Assembly (NCBI GenBank): GCA_040219575.1
Contig: JAVJSD010000087.1
Location: 1-64,000, forward strand
DNA: 64,000 bases
Reading direction: 5' to 3'
DNA from: JAVJSD01 sp040219575
Lineage (GTDB): Bacteria; Planctomycetota; Planctomycetia; Pirellulales; Pirellulaceae
Shown: positions 54,056 to 62,742 of the stretch, in pieces
How positions within the stretch are numbered: position 1 is the first letter of the stretch
Layout of the letters: each line of letters opens with the position of its first letter
Notes under the pieces: generated by a model
Seen by the model: the letters and a program-made list of their open reading frames with translations, nothing else
What the model was told of the DNA's origin: nothing
The model's database searches: none
Position numbers and translations under genes: made by a program

Positions 54056-54754
54056 ATGGCGACCGCCGACACAAAGGCCCCCCCATTCCCGTCAAGTCAG
54101 GAACCGCCGCGCGGTGGTGGGGGAAAGTGTCTCATCGGTTGCGGCGTCATTGCATTGATCCTGCTGGTCGCCTGCGGCGGTGGATTGTGGTGGGTGTCGA
54201 ACAATTGGGTCGCGCTCGTCGCCTCGCCTGCTGGCAACGCGGTGAAACAGGTCGTCAACGAGTCGGATCTTCGCCAAGAAGACAAGCAAGCGATCGTGCA
54301 GCAGGTGGACCGAATCGTCGAAGAGGCCAAGGCGGGCAAGATCGACGGTGAGAAGCTTCAGCAGATCATGAAGAACCTGGCGGAAAGTCCAGTCTTACCC
54401 GTCGGTGTGGTGCTGTTCGTCGAGGACAAGTACGTCAACCCCTCGGGATTGTCGGACGAGGAGAAATCGCAGGCTCGCCGAACGTTGGAGCGAGTCGCCC
54501 GCGGCGTCTTCGAAGAGAAGATTCCTCAAGGCGCACTTCAGCCGGCGATCGAACCCATCTCCGAGCGTGACGCGAAAGGCGATCTCAAGCTGAAGGAGCA
54601 CGTCTCCGACGATGAACTGCGTGAGGCGCTAGCGAATCTGAAGAAGCTCGCCGACGACGCCGCGATTCCCGATGAACCCTTCGAGATCAACATCGGCGCA
54701 GAAGTCAAAAAGGCGGTCGATAAGGCGCTCGCTTCCGACGGACAAGGCACATAG
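54056..54754 (+). CDS. Membrane-anchored hypothetical protein
   Basis: A 232-residue protein. A proline/glycine-rich N terminus (PPFPSSQEPPRGGGG) is followed by a membrane helix with cysteines (CLIGCGVIALILLVACGGGLWWV) and a soluble helical domain of about 180 residues rich in Lys, Glu and Asp. A GAGGTG site precedes the ATG. It looks more like a host envelope protein than a phage structural protein and could be a moron carried by the prophage. Confidence 0.7.
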   Translation: MATADTKAPPFPSSQEPPRGGGGKCLIGCGVIALILLVACGGGLWWVSNNWVALVASPAGNAVKQVVNESDLRQEDKQAIVQQVDRIVEEAKAGKIDGEKLQQIMKNLAESPVLPVGVVLFVEDKYVNPSGLSDEEKSQARRTLERVARGVFEEKIPQGALQPAIEPISERDAKGDLKLKEHVSDDELREALANLKKLADDAAIPDEPFEINIGAEVKKAVDKALASDGQGT

Positions 54755-54795
54755 ACCACACGCGTTTCTTTTTTGTTCTTGTTGTAGTTTTCTTA

Positions 54796-54825
54796 ATTGA
54801 CTCGTCATGGACGGTCGGGGTAAAC
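54796..54825 (+). promoter_or_regulatory. Candidate promoter of the structural gene block
   Basis: TTGACT (54796-54801), 18 bp, TAAACT (54820-54825). The preceding TTTTCTTAA is the same as at the early promoter. Confidence 0.5.
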
Positions 54826-54938
54826 TGCGGATAGAGCGGACGCGAAATCACATCGGCGAACGCCATGCCGAGAATCACGACCGCGCATCGAAAGCAACCT
54901 GGGCTCTGCCTGGAAACGCAGACGTGGCGAATCGACTT

Positions 54939-55001
54939 GTAGCGGAATTCGTGAGAGTTCCTCTTTCTCAATGCCATCGGAAGTCTCACGACTTCCGCTA
55001 C
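54939..55001. repeat. Double-hairpin dispersed repeat, copy 3
   Basis: Arms CGGAATTC-GTGA-GAGTTCC and CGGAAGTC-TCAC-GACTTCCG. The four-base loops changed to GTGA and TCAC, which are still complementary to each other. The left stem keeps pairing with one T-G wobble. Confidence 0.88.
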
Positions 55002-55117
55002 GAAGTTTCCAGACAGGCCTGATCGGCGGCAGTTTCTTTTTCGGCGCTCCACCGCTTTGGGCATGGTGAGAGCGAGAATCGGGCTTTCCGCGCAGACCCT
55101 CTGCGCCAAGGTGGCAG

Positions 55118-56635
55118 ATGATCGATTCACTCCAGCAGTTGCGTGAGCAATACGATGCGCTTCGCTTGCGGCGGGACGTCGCGGCGCTCGAGCAGCAAAT
55201 CGCATGGGAAGAACAAGCCGCCCGGCGCGTCGAACTTCGCGAGGGGTGGGGCGAGTTGGTGAATCCGCGCGAGTCGGAGTTCGACAGCCCCGGCTTCGGT
55301 CTCGAGCGGATCGCCGCTCGTCCCAGTCGCGTCGAGGATCGCCAGCAGGGACGCAACGCTCCCCACTTCGAAACCGAAGAGGACCTGGCCCGCATTCGAG
55401 GCCTCGCCCGGTGGCTGGCTTCCACCGACGAGACGACCATCGGCGTTCTCGAAAACCTGACGAACTACGTAATTGGAACGGGATTCACGTACACGGCGGT
55501 GGAGAGAGCACCCGGCGCGGCGCCCCGCGGTCTGGTCGACGCCGTCCAGCAGTTCATCGATGAGCTTCGCGAGCAGTGCGGTTGGCGCCGCCTGGAGCGC
55601 GAGGCGTTCCTGCGGTCGCGGCGAGACGGCGAGTTCTTTCTTCTCTTGGAACGGAATGGGAGCCAGCCTCGCTTGCGGTTCGTCGAACCCGACGTCGTCC
55701 GCAAGCCGGACGATCCGCGATTCATGTCGCACTACGCCGGCGCCTACGATCTCGACTGGGAGTTCGGAGTCGCCACGGCCATCGGCGACGCGGAGCAGAT
55801 CCATGGCTATCACCTCGATTGGTCGGGCGACGGCCGCGATTGGGAGTTCGTTCCCGCGGAGCGCATGGAGCACGCCAAGGTCAACGTCGACAGCGGCGTC
55901 AAACGCGGGCTGTCGGACTTCTACGCCGCCGCGGCGGAGATCGAACAGGCGGCCAAGCTGGCCCGCAATACGGCCGAAGGGGCCGCGATTCAGGCCACGA
56001 TCGCCTACATCAAGGAAGCGGCGCTCGGCGCCGGACGCAGCGAAATCGAATCGCACCGCTCGTCGCACGCGGATTGGACGACGCCGCCGGCTCCCGACGG
56101 TGGACGCCGAAATGTACGATTCGAGAAGTTCTTTCCCGGGCGCGTCATCACGACCGCCGGCATGAAATACCACGCGGGACCACTGGGAACGAGCAACGCG
56201 CCGACGTTCATCGAAGTCATCCAGATGGTGCTGCGGCGCGTGGGACAGCGCTGGTCGATGCCCGAGTACATGGTCTCGGGCGACGCCTCCAACGCCAACT
56301 ACGCTTCGACGCTGGTCGCCGAGTCTCCCTTCGTAAAATCGGCGGAGGCGAAGCAGATGTGGTACGAGGAGGCGTTCCGTTCGCTGTTCTGGAAAGCGCT
56401 GCGTCTGGCGCACGGCGATCGCGTGCTGTCGCGATGGAACGTCGATTTTCCGAGGCTGCGCCAACTCGTGAAACTCCGTCTCGAGGCCCCGCGCGTCTCG
56501 GTGCGAAACCGAGCCGAAGAAACGAAGATTCGCAGCGACCTGCATGCGGCGGGACTATTGTCACGTCGCACGTGGGCCGCTCTGGAGGAGCTGGACTTTG
56601 ACGTGGAGCAGGAGCATCTCGCGCGAGAGATGTGA
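55118..56635 (+). CDS. Phage portal protein
   Basis: A 505-residue protein, normal length for a portal. Portals form the dodecameric ring through which DNA enters the capsid. Features: N-terminal coiled coil (AALEQQIAWEEQAARRVEL), an early conserved region IGVLENLTNYVIGTGF, the central VEPDVVRKPDD and GYHLDW segments, and the clip/stem part SMPEYMVSGDASNANYAST with a C-terminal YEEAFRSLFWKALRL. The call is by these patterns; the last two are typical of lambda-type portals. Confidence 0.8.
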   Translation: MIDSLQQLREQYDALRLRRDVAALEQQIAWEEQAARRVELREGWGELVNPRESEFDSPGFGLERIAARPSRVEDRQQGRNAPHFETEEDLARIRGLARWLASTDETTIGVLENLTNYVIGTGFTYTAVERAPGAAPRGLVDAVQQFIDELREQCGWRRLEREAFLRSRRDGEFFLLLERNGSQPRLRFVEPDVVRKPDDPRFMSHYAGAYDLDWEFGVATAIGDAEQIHGYHLDWSGDGRDWEFVPAERMEHAKVNVDSGVKRGLSDFYAAAAEIEQAAKLARNTAEGAAIQATIAYIKEAALGAGRSEIESHRSSHADWTTPPAPDGGRRNVRFEKFFPGRVITTAGMKYHAGPLGTSNAPTFIEVIQMVLRRVGQRWSMPEYMVSGDASNANYASTLVAESPFVKSAEAKQMWYEEAFRSLFWKALRLAHGDRVLSRWNVDFPRLRQLVKLRLEAPRVSVRNRAEETKIRSDLHAAGLLSRRTWAALEELDFDVEQEHLAREM

Positions 56636-56690
56636 GCCAATGTTCGCCCGCGGCCCGGCCGCGCGCACAACTTTCCCAGGAGCACATGTT

Positions 56691-57293
56691 GTGACGACCA
56701 CCCTGCGAGAAATTGCCGACCACACGCGACATGCGGCGCTGCTTGAACTGCTGGAACAGGAGGCGGCGGAAGGCGGATTGCCGATCGAGGTATCGAACGA
56801 GTCCGACCACGGCCAGCAGGTGAAGGCCGCCTTCCGGGCCCTGGTCGTGGCGGCGTTCGACGACGACGCGCTCGACATCGCCGCCACGCTGGCCCGCATC
56901 AAGGAAGTGCTCAGATCGTACGAACGCCTGGTGGGGAAAGTCGGGGCGGACGACTCCGACGGCGCGGCGGAGGAGATGTCCGAAGCGGTGCGCACCATGC
57001 CGTCGGAGGTTCGGTTGGAGCTTTCGCAGTTGCGCGAGGAACTCGAACGACTGCGCCGCCGCGATGCCGCTCGACAGATTCTCGAAGAGGAAGGCCTCGA
57101 GATTCGAGAGGTATCGCCGGAACGCCTTCGCCTGCTCCACGCCCAGGCGGATGACGCCGCCATGCGTTCCCTCGTGGAGAGTTGGCCTCCCTACGTCCGC
57201 CGTCCGCGGAGGCGTGCGACGGACCTGCGCGAGCCAGCGGCGGTCGATCGCTATCCGCAATCCCTCGACGAGTTCGTCGCGGCGCTCCGATAG
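56691..57293 (+). CDS. Scaffold-like phage protein
   Basis: A 200-residue, strongly helical, Leu/Glu/Arg-rich protein (LSQLREELERLRRRDAARQIL). It lies between portal and capsid genes, where many siphoviruses encode the scaffolding protein or protease-scaffold. A GTG start at 56691 is preferred because AGGAG lies 8 bp upstream; an ATG at 56640 is in frame but has no site. Function inferred from position and composition. Confidence 0.6.
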   Translation: MTTTLREIADHTRHAALLELLEQEAAEGGLPIEVSNESDHGQQVKAAFRALVVAAFDDDALDIAATLARIKEVLRSYERLVGKVGADDSDGAAEEMSEAVRTMPSEVRLELSQLREELERLRRRDAARQILEEEGLEIREVSPERLRLLHAQADDAAMRSLVESWPPYVRRPRRRATDLREPAAVDRYPQSLDEFVAALR

Positions 57294-57347
57294 GCGCGCT
57301 GCATCCAACATCGGCCCATTTTCAAGGATTCCCAGGAGATAGCGACC

Positions 57348-58073
57348 ATGAGCGTCAAGTTGCTCGATACGCCGGCCGAACTGCTGCGTCGCCGGCAATT
57401 CACTTTGTTCGACGACTTCTTCGGCCTGGACGAGGTCGAACGTTGGAGCGTGACCGCCGACGCGGGCACGCAGGACATCGACCTGGACGGTCGCGGCGGA
57501 TTGCTGTCGATTGCGACCGGCTCGACCGACAACGATGAAGCCTACGTGGCGACGATCGGCGAGTTGTTCCGCTTCGCCCCCGACAAGCCGATCGAGTTCG
57601 AAGCGCGCATCAAGTTTGTCGAGGCCAATACCGACGACGCCAATGTCCTCGTCGGGTTGATGGACGCCCCCGGCGCTGATTCGCTGCTCGACGACGGCGG
57701 CGGCCCCAAGTCGTCCTACAGTGGGGCGGTGATTTACGAGGTGGACGGCGGAACGAATTGGACCGTCGAGTCCTCGTTGGGTGGGGCGCAAACGACGACC
57801 CTCACCGACCAGCCCGCGGGCGGAGCGGCGTTCCACACGCTGAGAATCGTCGTCCAACCCGTCGGCCCCGATCGTGTCGAAGTGACCTTCTTCATCGATC
57901 CGCTGGGGGGTTCGAACTTCGCGCAGTGCCGCGATGCGGAAGGCCGGCCCGTGAAGCACGTCGTTGCGCTGGGATCCCCGACCGAGATGGCCGTCGTCCT
58001 GGGCGCCAAAGCGGGGGGCGCGAACGCCGAGACATTGCTGGTCGACTACGTGTCTTGCAGCCAGCTTCGCTGA
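57348..58073 (+). CDS. Phage structural protein, beta-rich (decoration-like)
   Basis: A 241-residue protein with a regular strand pattern (FTLFDDFFGLDEVERWSV, RVEVTFFIDPLG) suggesting a concanavalin/jelly-roll fold. Position immediately before the major capsid gene suits a head-decoration or head-fibre protein. Family not recognised. Confidence 0.6.
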   Translation: MSVKLLDTPAELLRRRQFTLFDDFFGLDEVERWSVTADAGTQDIDLDGRGGLLSIATGSTDNDEAYVATIGELFRFAPDKPIEFEARIKFVEANTDDANVLVGLMDAPGADSLLDDGGGPKSSYSGAVIYEVDGGTNWTVESSLGGAQTTTLTDQPAGGAAFHTLRIVVQPVGPDRVEVTFFIDPLGGSNFAQCRDAEGRPVKHVVALGSPTEMAVVLGAKAGGANAETLLVDYVSCSQLR

Positions 58074-58146
58074 ACGACGCCCGAAGGCGCGCGTCCCGCG
58101 CATCACCGAGGATTCAACTCAACTTTTCAACAAAGGGGTGCTATTG

Positions 58147-59295
58147 ATGATCAAAGCCAGAAAACTCCGCCGCAGCCTCGACGCGGCTATTCGCGACCGC
58201 CGGCCCGACCGTTTCTGGTCGGATCTGCGCGAGGCGCTCGACAAGAAGCAGTTGCGGCCGACGGACTTCTCGATCAGGCAACTGTTCGAAGCGTTCGTCG
58301 AGGAGGGGCGGGAGTTGGCCGACTCGTTCAGTCCGCGCCAGGGCGGCGGCGTCGCCCTGCTCGAGGCGGCGGTCGACACCTCGGCGTTCTCGAATATCTC
58401 AGGCCAGGTGGTCTTCACGGCCGTGATGGAGGCGTTCGAGTCGGAAGCTTTCGTCTTCAGCTCACTCGTGCAGACGATTCCCACGCAGTTCAACGGCGAG
58501 AAGATTCCCGGCGTCGGCCGATTGGGGGACGTCGCCGAGCCGATCGGCGAAGGGGCGGCCTATCCGCAGGTGGGGCTGAACGAGGACTGGATCGAGACGC
58601 CGGAGACCACCAAACGCGGCTTCATCGTCCCGGTCACCAAGGAGGCCATCTTCTTCGATCGCACCAACCTGCTGCTGCAACGGGCGGCCGAAGTGGGCGA
58701 ATTCCTGGGCCTCAACAAAGAGAAACGCGTGCTCGACTGCGTGATCGACGAGAACGCGGCGGAGCATCGTTACAAGTGGCGGGGGACGACCTACGCCACT
58801 TATCAGTCGTCGGCGCCGTGGGACAACGTGACCACCGCCAACGCGCTCGACGATTGGACCAGCATCGACGCGGCGGAGCAAACGCTGAACGGAATCACCG
58901 ATCCCAACACCGGTGAACCGGTTCTCGTGACGCCGACGCACCTGATCGTCGCCCCGCGCAATCTGCATGCCGCGCGGAGGATCGTCAGCGCCACGGAGAT
59001 TCAATCCAGCGCGGGCGGCGACCAGACCATGGTCACGCGCAATCCGATTGATTCGTACCAGATCGCCAGCAGTCGGCTGCTCGCTTCCCGCATGGCCGAC
59101 GACACCGACTGGTTCCTGGGCAACCCCCGCAAGGCGTTCGCCTATATGCAGAACTGGCCGGTGACGGTGATTCAGGCGCCGAGCAACAGCGAGGCGGAAT
59201 TCACGCAAGACATCGTGGTGCGATTCAAGGCCAGCGAACGCGGCGCCGCCGCCACGCTCGAGCCTCGCGTGATGACGCGTTGCACGGCGGCGTAG
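58147..59295 (+). CDS. Major capsid protein (HK97-fold type)
   Basis: A 382-residue protein. An N-terminal charged helical arm (residues 1-60) is followed by the structural core, with the capsid-type patterns SSLVQTIPTQFNGEKIPGVG, KRGFIVPVTKEAIFFD, RVLDCVIDENAAEHRY and PTHLIVAPRNLHAARRI. It forms the icosahedral shell. The start at 58147 was chosen over a longer frame that overlaps the preceding gene. An inverted repeat follows the stop. Confidence 0.85.
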   Translation: MIKARKLRRSLDAAIRDRRPDRFWSDLREALDKKQLRPTDFSIRQLFEAFVEEGRELADSFSPRQGGGVALLEAAVDTSAFSNISGQVVFTAVMEAFESEAFVFSSLVQTIPTQFNGEKIPGVGRLGDVAEPIGEGAAYPQVGLNEDWIETPETTKRGFIVPVTKEAIFFDRTNLLLQRAAEVGEFLGLNKEKRVLDCVIDENAAEHRYKWRGTTYATYQSSAPWDNVTTANALDDWTSIDAAEQTLNGITDPNTGEPVLVTPTHLIVAPRNLHAARRIVSATEIQSSAGGDQTMVTRNPIDSYQIASSRLLASRMADDTDWFLGNPRKAFAYMQNWPVTVIQAPSNSEAEFTQDIVVRFKASERGAAATLEPRVMTRCTAA

Positions 59296-59309
59296 CGAAT
59301 TTCGAGGCG

Positions 59310-59388
59310 GCGTGGTCGAGACGTCGGCGACGGTGGGGCGGGCCACGGCTTCAATGCACGCGTGAGGTTCCGCGCGTCTCGACCACGC
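59310..59388. repeat. Perfect 14-bp inverted repeat after the capsid gene
   Basis: GCGTGGTCGAGACG (59310-59323) pairs with CGTCTCGACCACGC (59375-59388) across 51 bp. No T tract follows, so it is not a simple intrinsic terminator; it could be an mRNA stabiliser or processing site that sets the capsid level. Confidence 0.8.
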
Positions 59389-59448
59389 ACACCATGCATT
59401 CTTCGACGACGATTCGTAGTTTCTGGCGATTGGAATGAAAGCGGAGCG

Positions 59449-59631
59449 ATGAGCGAACTACTGGACAACCTGAAGGCGCGGCGCGAAGCGGTTGGCGCCG
59501 AGGTCGCGGCCTTGACGAGTACGTCCGCACCCGAGCGGAAGAAGGCGCTTTACGACGAGTTGATGGAGCTCGAAGCGCGCATCGCGCGGCTCGAGGCGCC
59601 CATTGAAAGCGAAGTCCGCGGACTTCCTTGA
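59449..59631 (+). CDS. Small coiled-coil phage protein
   Basis: A 60-residue protein, almost entirely helical (LLDNLKARREAVGAEVAAL, LMELEARIARLEAP). It follows the capsid gene by about 150 bp. Function unknown; may assist head assembly. Confidence 0.55.
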   Translation: MSELLDNLKARREAVGAEVAALTSTSAPERKKALYDELMELEARIARLEAPIESEVRGLP

Positions 59632-59702
59632 CCGGTTGTCCGCCGTCCCGCGGCGATTCTCCCGGGCGACGCGTCGAAATCACTCGTTTTAGGACCGCAG
59701 AC

Positions 59703-60164
59703 ATGGCCGATTCGGTGTTGATGACGATTCTCGAGCAAGTGCAGATGGAGATTCAGGGCCTGAACCTGCTCGGCATCGACGCGGATAGCGTTCACATCGT
59801 CAAGGTGTTCACCGATACGGAGGAACTGCTGCCGACCTTGCCGGGGGTGCTCGTCGGGCCGGCCGACGGCGAGTCGGTTCCGCAAGGCGGCGGTACGAAC
59901 AGCCGTGTCGACGTCGGCTACCCGGTCGCGATCGGCATCTTCGCGGCGGATGGCGACAGCCAGTCGGACGACTTCGACAGGAATCTCTTATGGCGTGAAC
60001 GCATCCGGAGCAAGTTCGTCGATCAACGGTTGGCGGGAGCGCCGAGCGTCTACACATGTCGTTTCGAACCTCGCGAGATCGTGGATCGCAAACGCTGGCT
60101 GTCGCGCGGGTTGTGGAGCAGTTCGTTTGGATTACGGTTTTTGTCGCGTGAGCCGCGGGTGTAG
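59703..60164 (+). CDS. Head-tail connector or tail-completion protein
   Basis: A 153-residue protein. The pattern ILEQVQMEIQGLNLLGIDADSVHIVK and SRVDVGYPVAIGIFAADGD, with RKRWLSRGLWSSSFGLRFLSRE at the end, and its place between capsid and tail tube genes suggest a neck or tail-terminator protein. Not assigned to a family by motif. Confidence 0.6.
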   Translation: MADSVLMTILEQVQMEIQGLNLLGIDADSVHIVKVFTDTEELLPTLPGVLVGPADGESVPQGGGTNSRVDVGYPVAIGIFAADGDSQSDDFDRNLLWRERIRSKFVDQRLAGAPSVYTCRFEPREIVDRKRWLSRGLWSSSFGLRFLSREPRV

Positions 60165-60247
60165 AGCCAACGGTACGCGGCCCCTCGAGGTCGCCGCGAG
60201 GATACTCCGTTCTCAATCTCGATCCGTATTGAGGAGGAAAGGACACA

Positions 60248-61144
60248 ATGGCCGAGGCATCTCAAGGCGTACAAGCCCGCCTCTGTATGGAGCCGGGCGC
60301 CGCGCCGCACACATTCGACGCGTCGAGCGAACCGTACGAGTTCCTCGCCGAAAGCCTGCGGAAGCGAACCGCATTGCTCGACACGTCGGGAATTCGCGGA
60401 ACGCGCTCGCACCATGCGGCCCGGACGCGAGTTGGAGCACATGCGGTGAGTGGTTCGATTTCCTTGCATCCATCTCCCGGCGATCTCGATCACTTGCTGC
60501 CTCGCATCCTGGGCGCGGACGAGGCGAGCGATGTGTTCGTCTTGGCGGAGACCCTCCCATCGTTCGGTGTGTTGATCGATCGCGTCGCCGAGACGTTCCA
60601 GTACACCGACTGCCGCGTGAGCAAGGCGACGTTTCGCGGTTCGGCGGGTGGACTCGTGCTGCTCGTGCTCGACATCGTCGGGGTCGCCGAAGTCACCGGC
60701 GTCTCCTTTCCGTCTCTATTGCTGGACACAACCGCCCAGGCCGCCCCCTACACTTTTTCCGACGGCGTACTGACGCTGCAATCGGCGCAGCGGCAGATGA
60801 TGGACTTCGAACTCGTTATTGACAACGGCCTGCAAGCTCGGTTCACGAACTCGCAGACCGCGACGAGCATCGTTCCGCAAGATCGGATCGTCACGCTGAA
60901 GACGACCAATCCCTTCACGTCGGACGAGGTCGATCTGTACGGACAACCCGCCGTGGGCGCCGCCGGATCACTGATGCTGACCAACGGCCAGATGTCGACC
61001 ACCTTCGCCTTCGCCGCCTTGCAATCGCCCGACACGTCGCCGGTCGTTCCCGGCAAACAGGAGATTCCCCTCGTTCTGGAAATGACGGCCAGAATGACCG
61101 GCACGACACGGGAGTTGATTGTGACCAACGATTCGCAGCCTTAG
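60248..61144 (+). CDS. Tail tube-like protein
   Basis: A 298-residue beta-rich protein. It has two similar halves with strand patterns such as SGSISLHPSPGDLDHLLPRIL and MMDFELVIDNGLQARFTNSQT, typical of siphovirus tail tube monomers. A purine-rich site (GAGGAAAGGA) precedes the ATG. The following gene pair, a frameshifted tail chaperone, is the usual neighbour of tail tube genes. Confidence 0.68.
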   Translation: MAEASQGVQARLCMEPGAAPHTFDASSEPYEFLAESLRKRTALLDTSGIRGTRSHHAARTRVGAHAVSGSISLHPSPGDLDHLLPRILGADEASDVFVLAETLPSFGVLIDRVAETFQYTDCRVSKATFRGSAGGLVLLVLDIVGVAEVTGVSFPSLLLDTTAQAAPYTFSDGVLTLQSAQRQMMDFELVIDNGLQARFTNSQTATSIVPQDRIVTLKTTNPFTSDEVDLYGQPAVGAAGSLMLTNGQMSTTFAFAALQSPDTSPVVPGKQEIPLVLEMTARMTGTTRELIVTNDSQP

Positions 61145-61196
61145 TCAGCGAAGTCGACCAGTCCCCTCCACCACCAGGCAGACTTGGACGAGACGC

Positions 61197-61652
61197 ATGA
61201 ACGGACACTCTCCGACACTCGGCTACATTCACGACGGCTACACCATGCATGGCTATATCACGGCCGTGCCGCGTCTTCACCCGGCGCTGCGATTCACATT
61301 CCGTCCCGTGCTTTCGCAGAATCGGGCAGTGATCTTTCGGCAGATCGCCACGGCCGACGATCCGCGACGTGAAGAATCGCTGGCGGCTCAGGCGGTCAAG
61401 GCGCAGGTGATTGCTTGGAATCTCGTGAATCACCACGGCGGTTCCGTGCCGCTGGAAGTGTCGCACATCCTGCGAATGCAGCCGCAGTTGTTCAACCGAC
61501 TGTTTCGCATCGTCATGGGCGACGAGGCTGGCGACGAGGATCCCTCGATCGCTGACGAAGTACGAAATCGCGATGTCGAGGCCGATCTGGCGGCGGCGTT
61601 GGCTGGTGAGACGCCGGAGGAGGCCGACTCAAAAAACTCGCCGACGGGCTGA
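61197..61652 (+). CDS. Tail assembly chaperone, short form (gpG-like)
   Basis: A 151-residue protein. The C-terminal half is helical and acidic (DVEADLAAALAGETPEEADS). It lies downstream of the tail tube gene as in lambda-like phages. Its last codons contain A AAA AAC, so a fraction of ribosomes would continue in the -1 frame into the next frame (see 61197-62029). The short and long forms would act in tape-measure folding. Confidence 0.68.
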   Translation: MNGHSPTLGYIHDGYTMHGYITAVPRLHPALRFTFRPVLSQNRAVIFRQIATADDPRREESLAAQAVKAQVIAWNLVNHHGGSVPLEVSHILRMQPQLFNRLFRIVMGDEAGDEDPSIADEVRNRDVEADLAAALAGETPEEADSKNSPTG

Positions 61653-62029
61653 TCCTGGACCGAATGCATCCCCAGATCGCCCGACGCGACTGCAACCATT
61701 GCCAACTGCACCAATACAACGAACAGTCCGGCGAAGTGGAACTCTGGCGAGGCCGTCCGCTCCGTCGCGCCCCCGGACAACTACCTCCATGCCGCACCGA
61801 CCTCGGTTGTCCCCGCGGCAGACCGGAAGATGATCGACGAATGCGTCAACGCAATACGCTAGCGTACGAGCACTACTTGCGATGTCGCGCGACGGGACAA
61901 TTTCCCATTGACGCGATTGTGGCCCGCAACGCGGCGATCATTCGAAGCATCGAGGAGGAATTCGAGCGAAGTCGGATCGACGAGATTCATGCCTTACTTT
62001 CGACGCTGGTCGGCGAGCAGATGCCGTAG
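61197..62029 (+). CDS. Tail assembly chaperone, -1 frameshift product (gpGT-like)
   Basis: Predicted long form made by a -1 shift at the A AAA AAC heptamer (61631-61637). After the shift the reading continues KKLADGLILDRMHPQ without any stop to 62029, giving 277 residues. The T-like part has paired cysteines (RDCNHC and CRTDLGC) that could bind zinc. The second part also has its own ATG at 61664 and may instead be expressed separately; both options are open. Confidence 0.6.
61631..61637 (+). promoter_or_regulatory. A AAA AAC slippery heptamer
   Basis: The heptamer is in the correct phase for simultaneous slippage: frame-0 codons are TCA AAA AAC. The frame-0 stop TGA follows 12 bases after the heptamer, and the -1 frame is open. 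No shift-promoting pseudoknot was confirmed by eye. Confidence 0.7.
61664..62029 (+). CDS. Cysteine-motif prophage protein (T-like part of the chaperone)
   Basis: 121 residues if translated alone from ATG 61664. It begins HPQIARRDCNHCQLHQY and has CRTDLGCPRG at 43-52, then a helical C terminus (AYEHYLRCRATGQFPIDAI, IRSIEEEFERSRIDEI). The ATG has no ribosome site, and the frame is open back to the slippery site, which favours expression as the -1 fusion. Confidence 0.55.
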   Translation: MHPQIARRDCNHCQLHQYNEQSGEVELWRGRPLRRAPGQLPPCRTDLGCPRGRPEDDRRMRQRNTLAYEHYLRCRATGQFPIDAIVARNAAIIRSIEEEFERSRIDEIHALLSTLVGEQMP

Positions 62030-62074
62030 GGGGTTTCGAATACCCAAGGCCTCTTATCAAACGGGGACGCTGCA

Positions 62075-62665
62075 ATGAGTAACGAACGAGACCTTGGCCG
62101 CGTGCAGCTTCACGAGCATTCGACGTCAACGCCGCTGCGCATCGACGCAGCGGCGGGCGTCATGCGCGAGGTCAAGGTTGTTGGACGCCGTTCACGCAAC
62201 GGTCGGACCTACACCACCGCGGCGCTGCGCGCCGCCTTGCCGCTGTACGAAGGCATCCGAGTCAACATCGACCATCCACGGCGCGGCGCCGGAGACTCCC
62301 ACGTGAGCGACCGCTTCGGCGTGCTGCGCCGCGTACGACTGAGGACGGACGGCATCGTCGCCGATTTGCACTATCTGACGCGGCATCCGCTCGCGGAGAT
62401 GATCGTCGAGGCGGCCAGGCGGATGCCAGAAGCGTTGGGACTGTCCCATAACGCAGAAGGGCGGGCGGTGGTTCGTGATGGTTTGGAAGTGGTCGAGGAA
62501 ATCACCCGTGTCGCATCCGTCGACTTGGTGAGCAATCCCGCCACGACGGCTGGACTGTTCGAATCCAGCATGCAGACGCATTACGAACAATCGATCACCG
62601 GCGGCACGCTGGCGGACGCGGTGCAGGCTGGCAGTCGCATTGTTCGGGTCCGCGGCGTGAAGTAG
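62075..62665 (+). CDS. Capsid maturation protease-like protein
   Basis: A 196-residue protein. RRSRNGRTYTTAALRAALPLYEG and the His of NIDHP, with a later Ser in LGLSHNAEG and the VEEITRVASVDLVSNPATTAGL segment, match the pattern of phage prohead proteases of the gp21-like/S80 type. Those usually sit between portal and capsid; here the gene follows the tail chaperone. The ATG at 62075 is assumed. Confidence 0.65.
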   Translation: MSNERDLGRVQLHEHSTSTPLRIDAAAGVMREVKVVGRRSRNGRTYTTAALRAALPLYEGIRVNIDHPRRGAGDSHVSDRFGVLRRVRLRTDGIVADLHYLTRHPLAEMIVEAARRMPEALGLSHNAEGRAVVRDGLEVVEEITRVASVDLVSNPATTAGLFESSMQTHYEQSITGGTLADAVQAGSRIVRVRGVK

Positions 62666-62742
62666 ATCATTGAGCGTTCGGCGATGGGGCGCAAGGCCGA
62701 GAGGCGGCATTGCCAACGGAGTTGTACTTGGGGTAGACCACG

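Larger units (their letters stand above)
54755..55117. other. Intergenic region before the portal gene
   Basis: About 360 bp without a credible gene. It holds the second TTAATTGAC promoter (54796-54825) and the third double-hairpin repeat (54939-55001). A packaging terminase might be expected before the portal gene; no such frame exists here. Confidence 0.6.
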
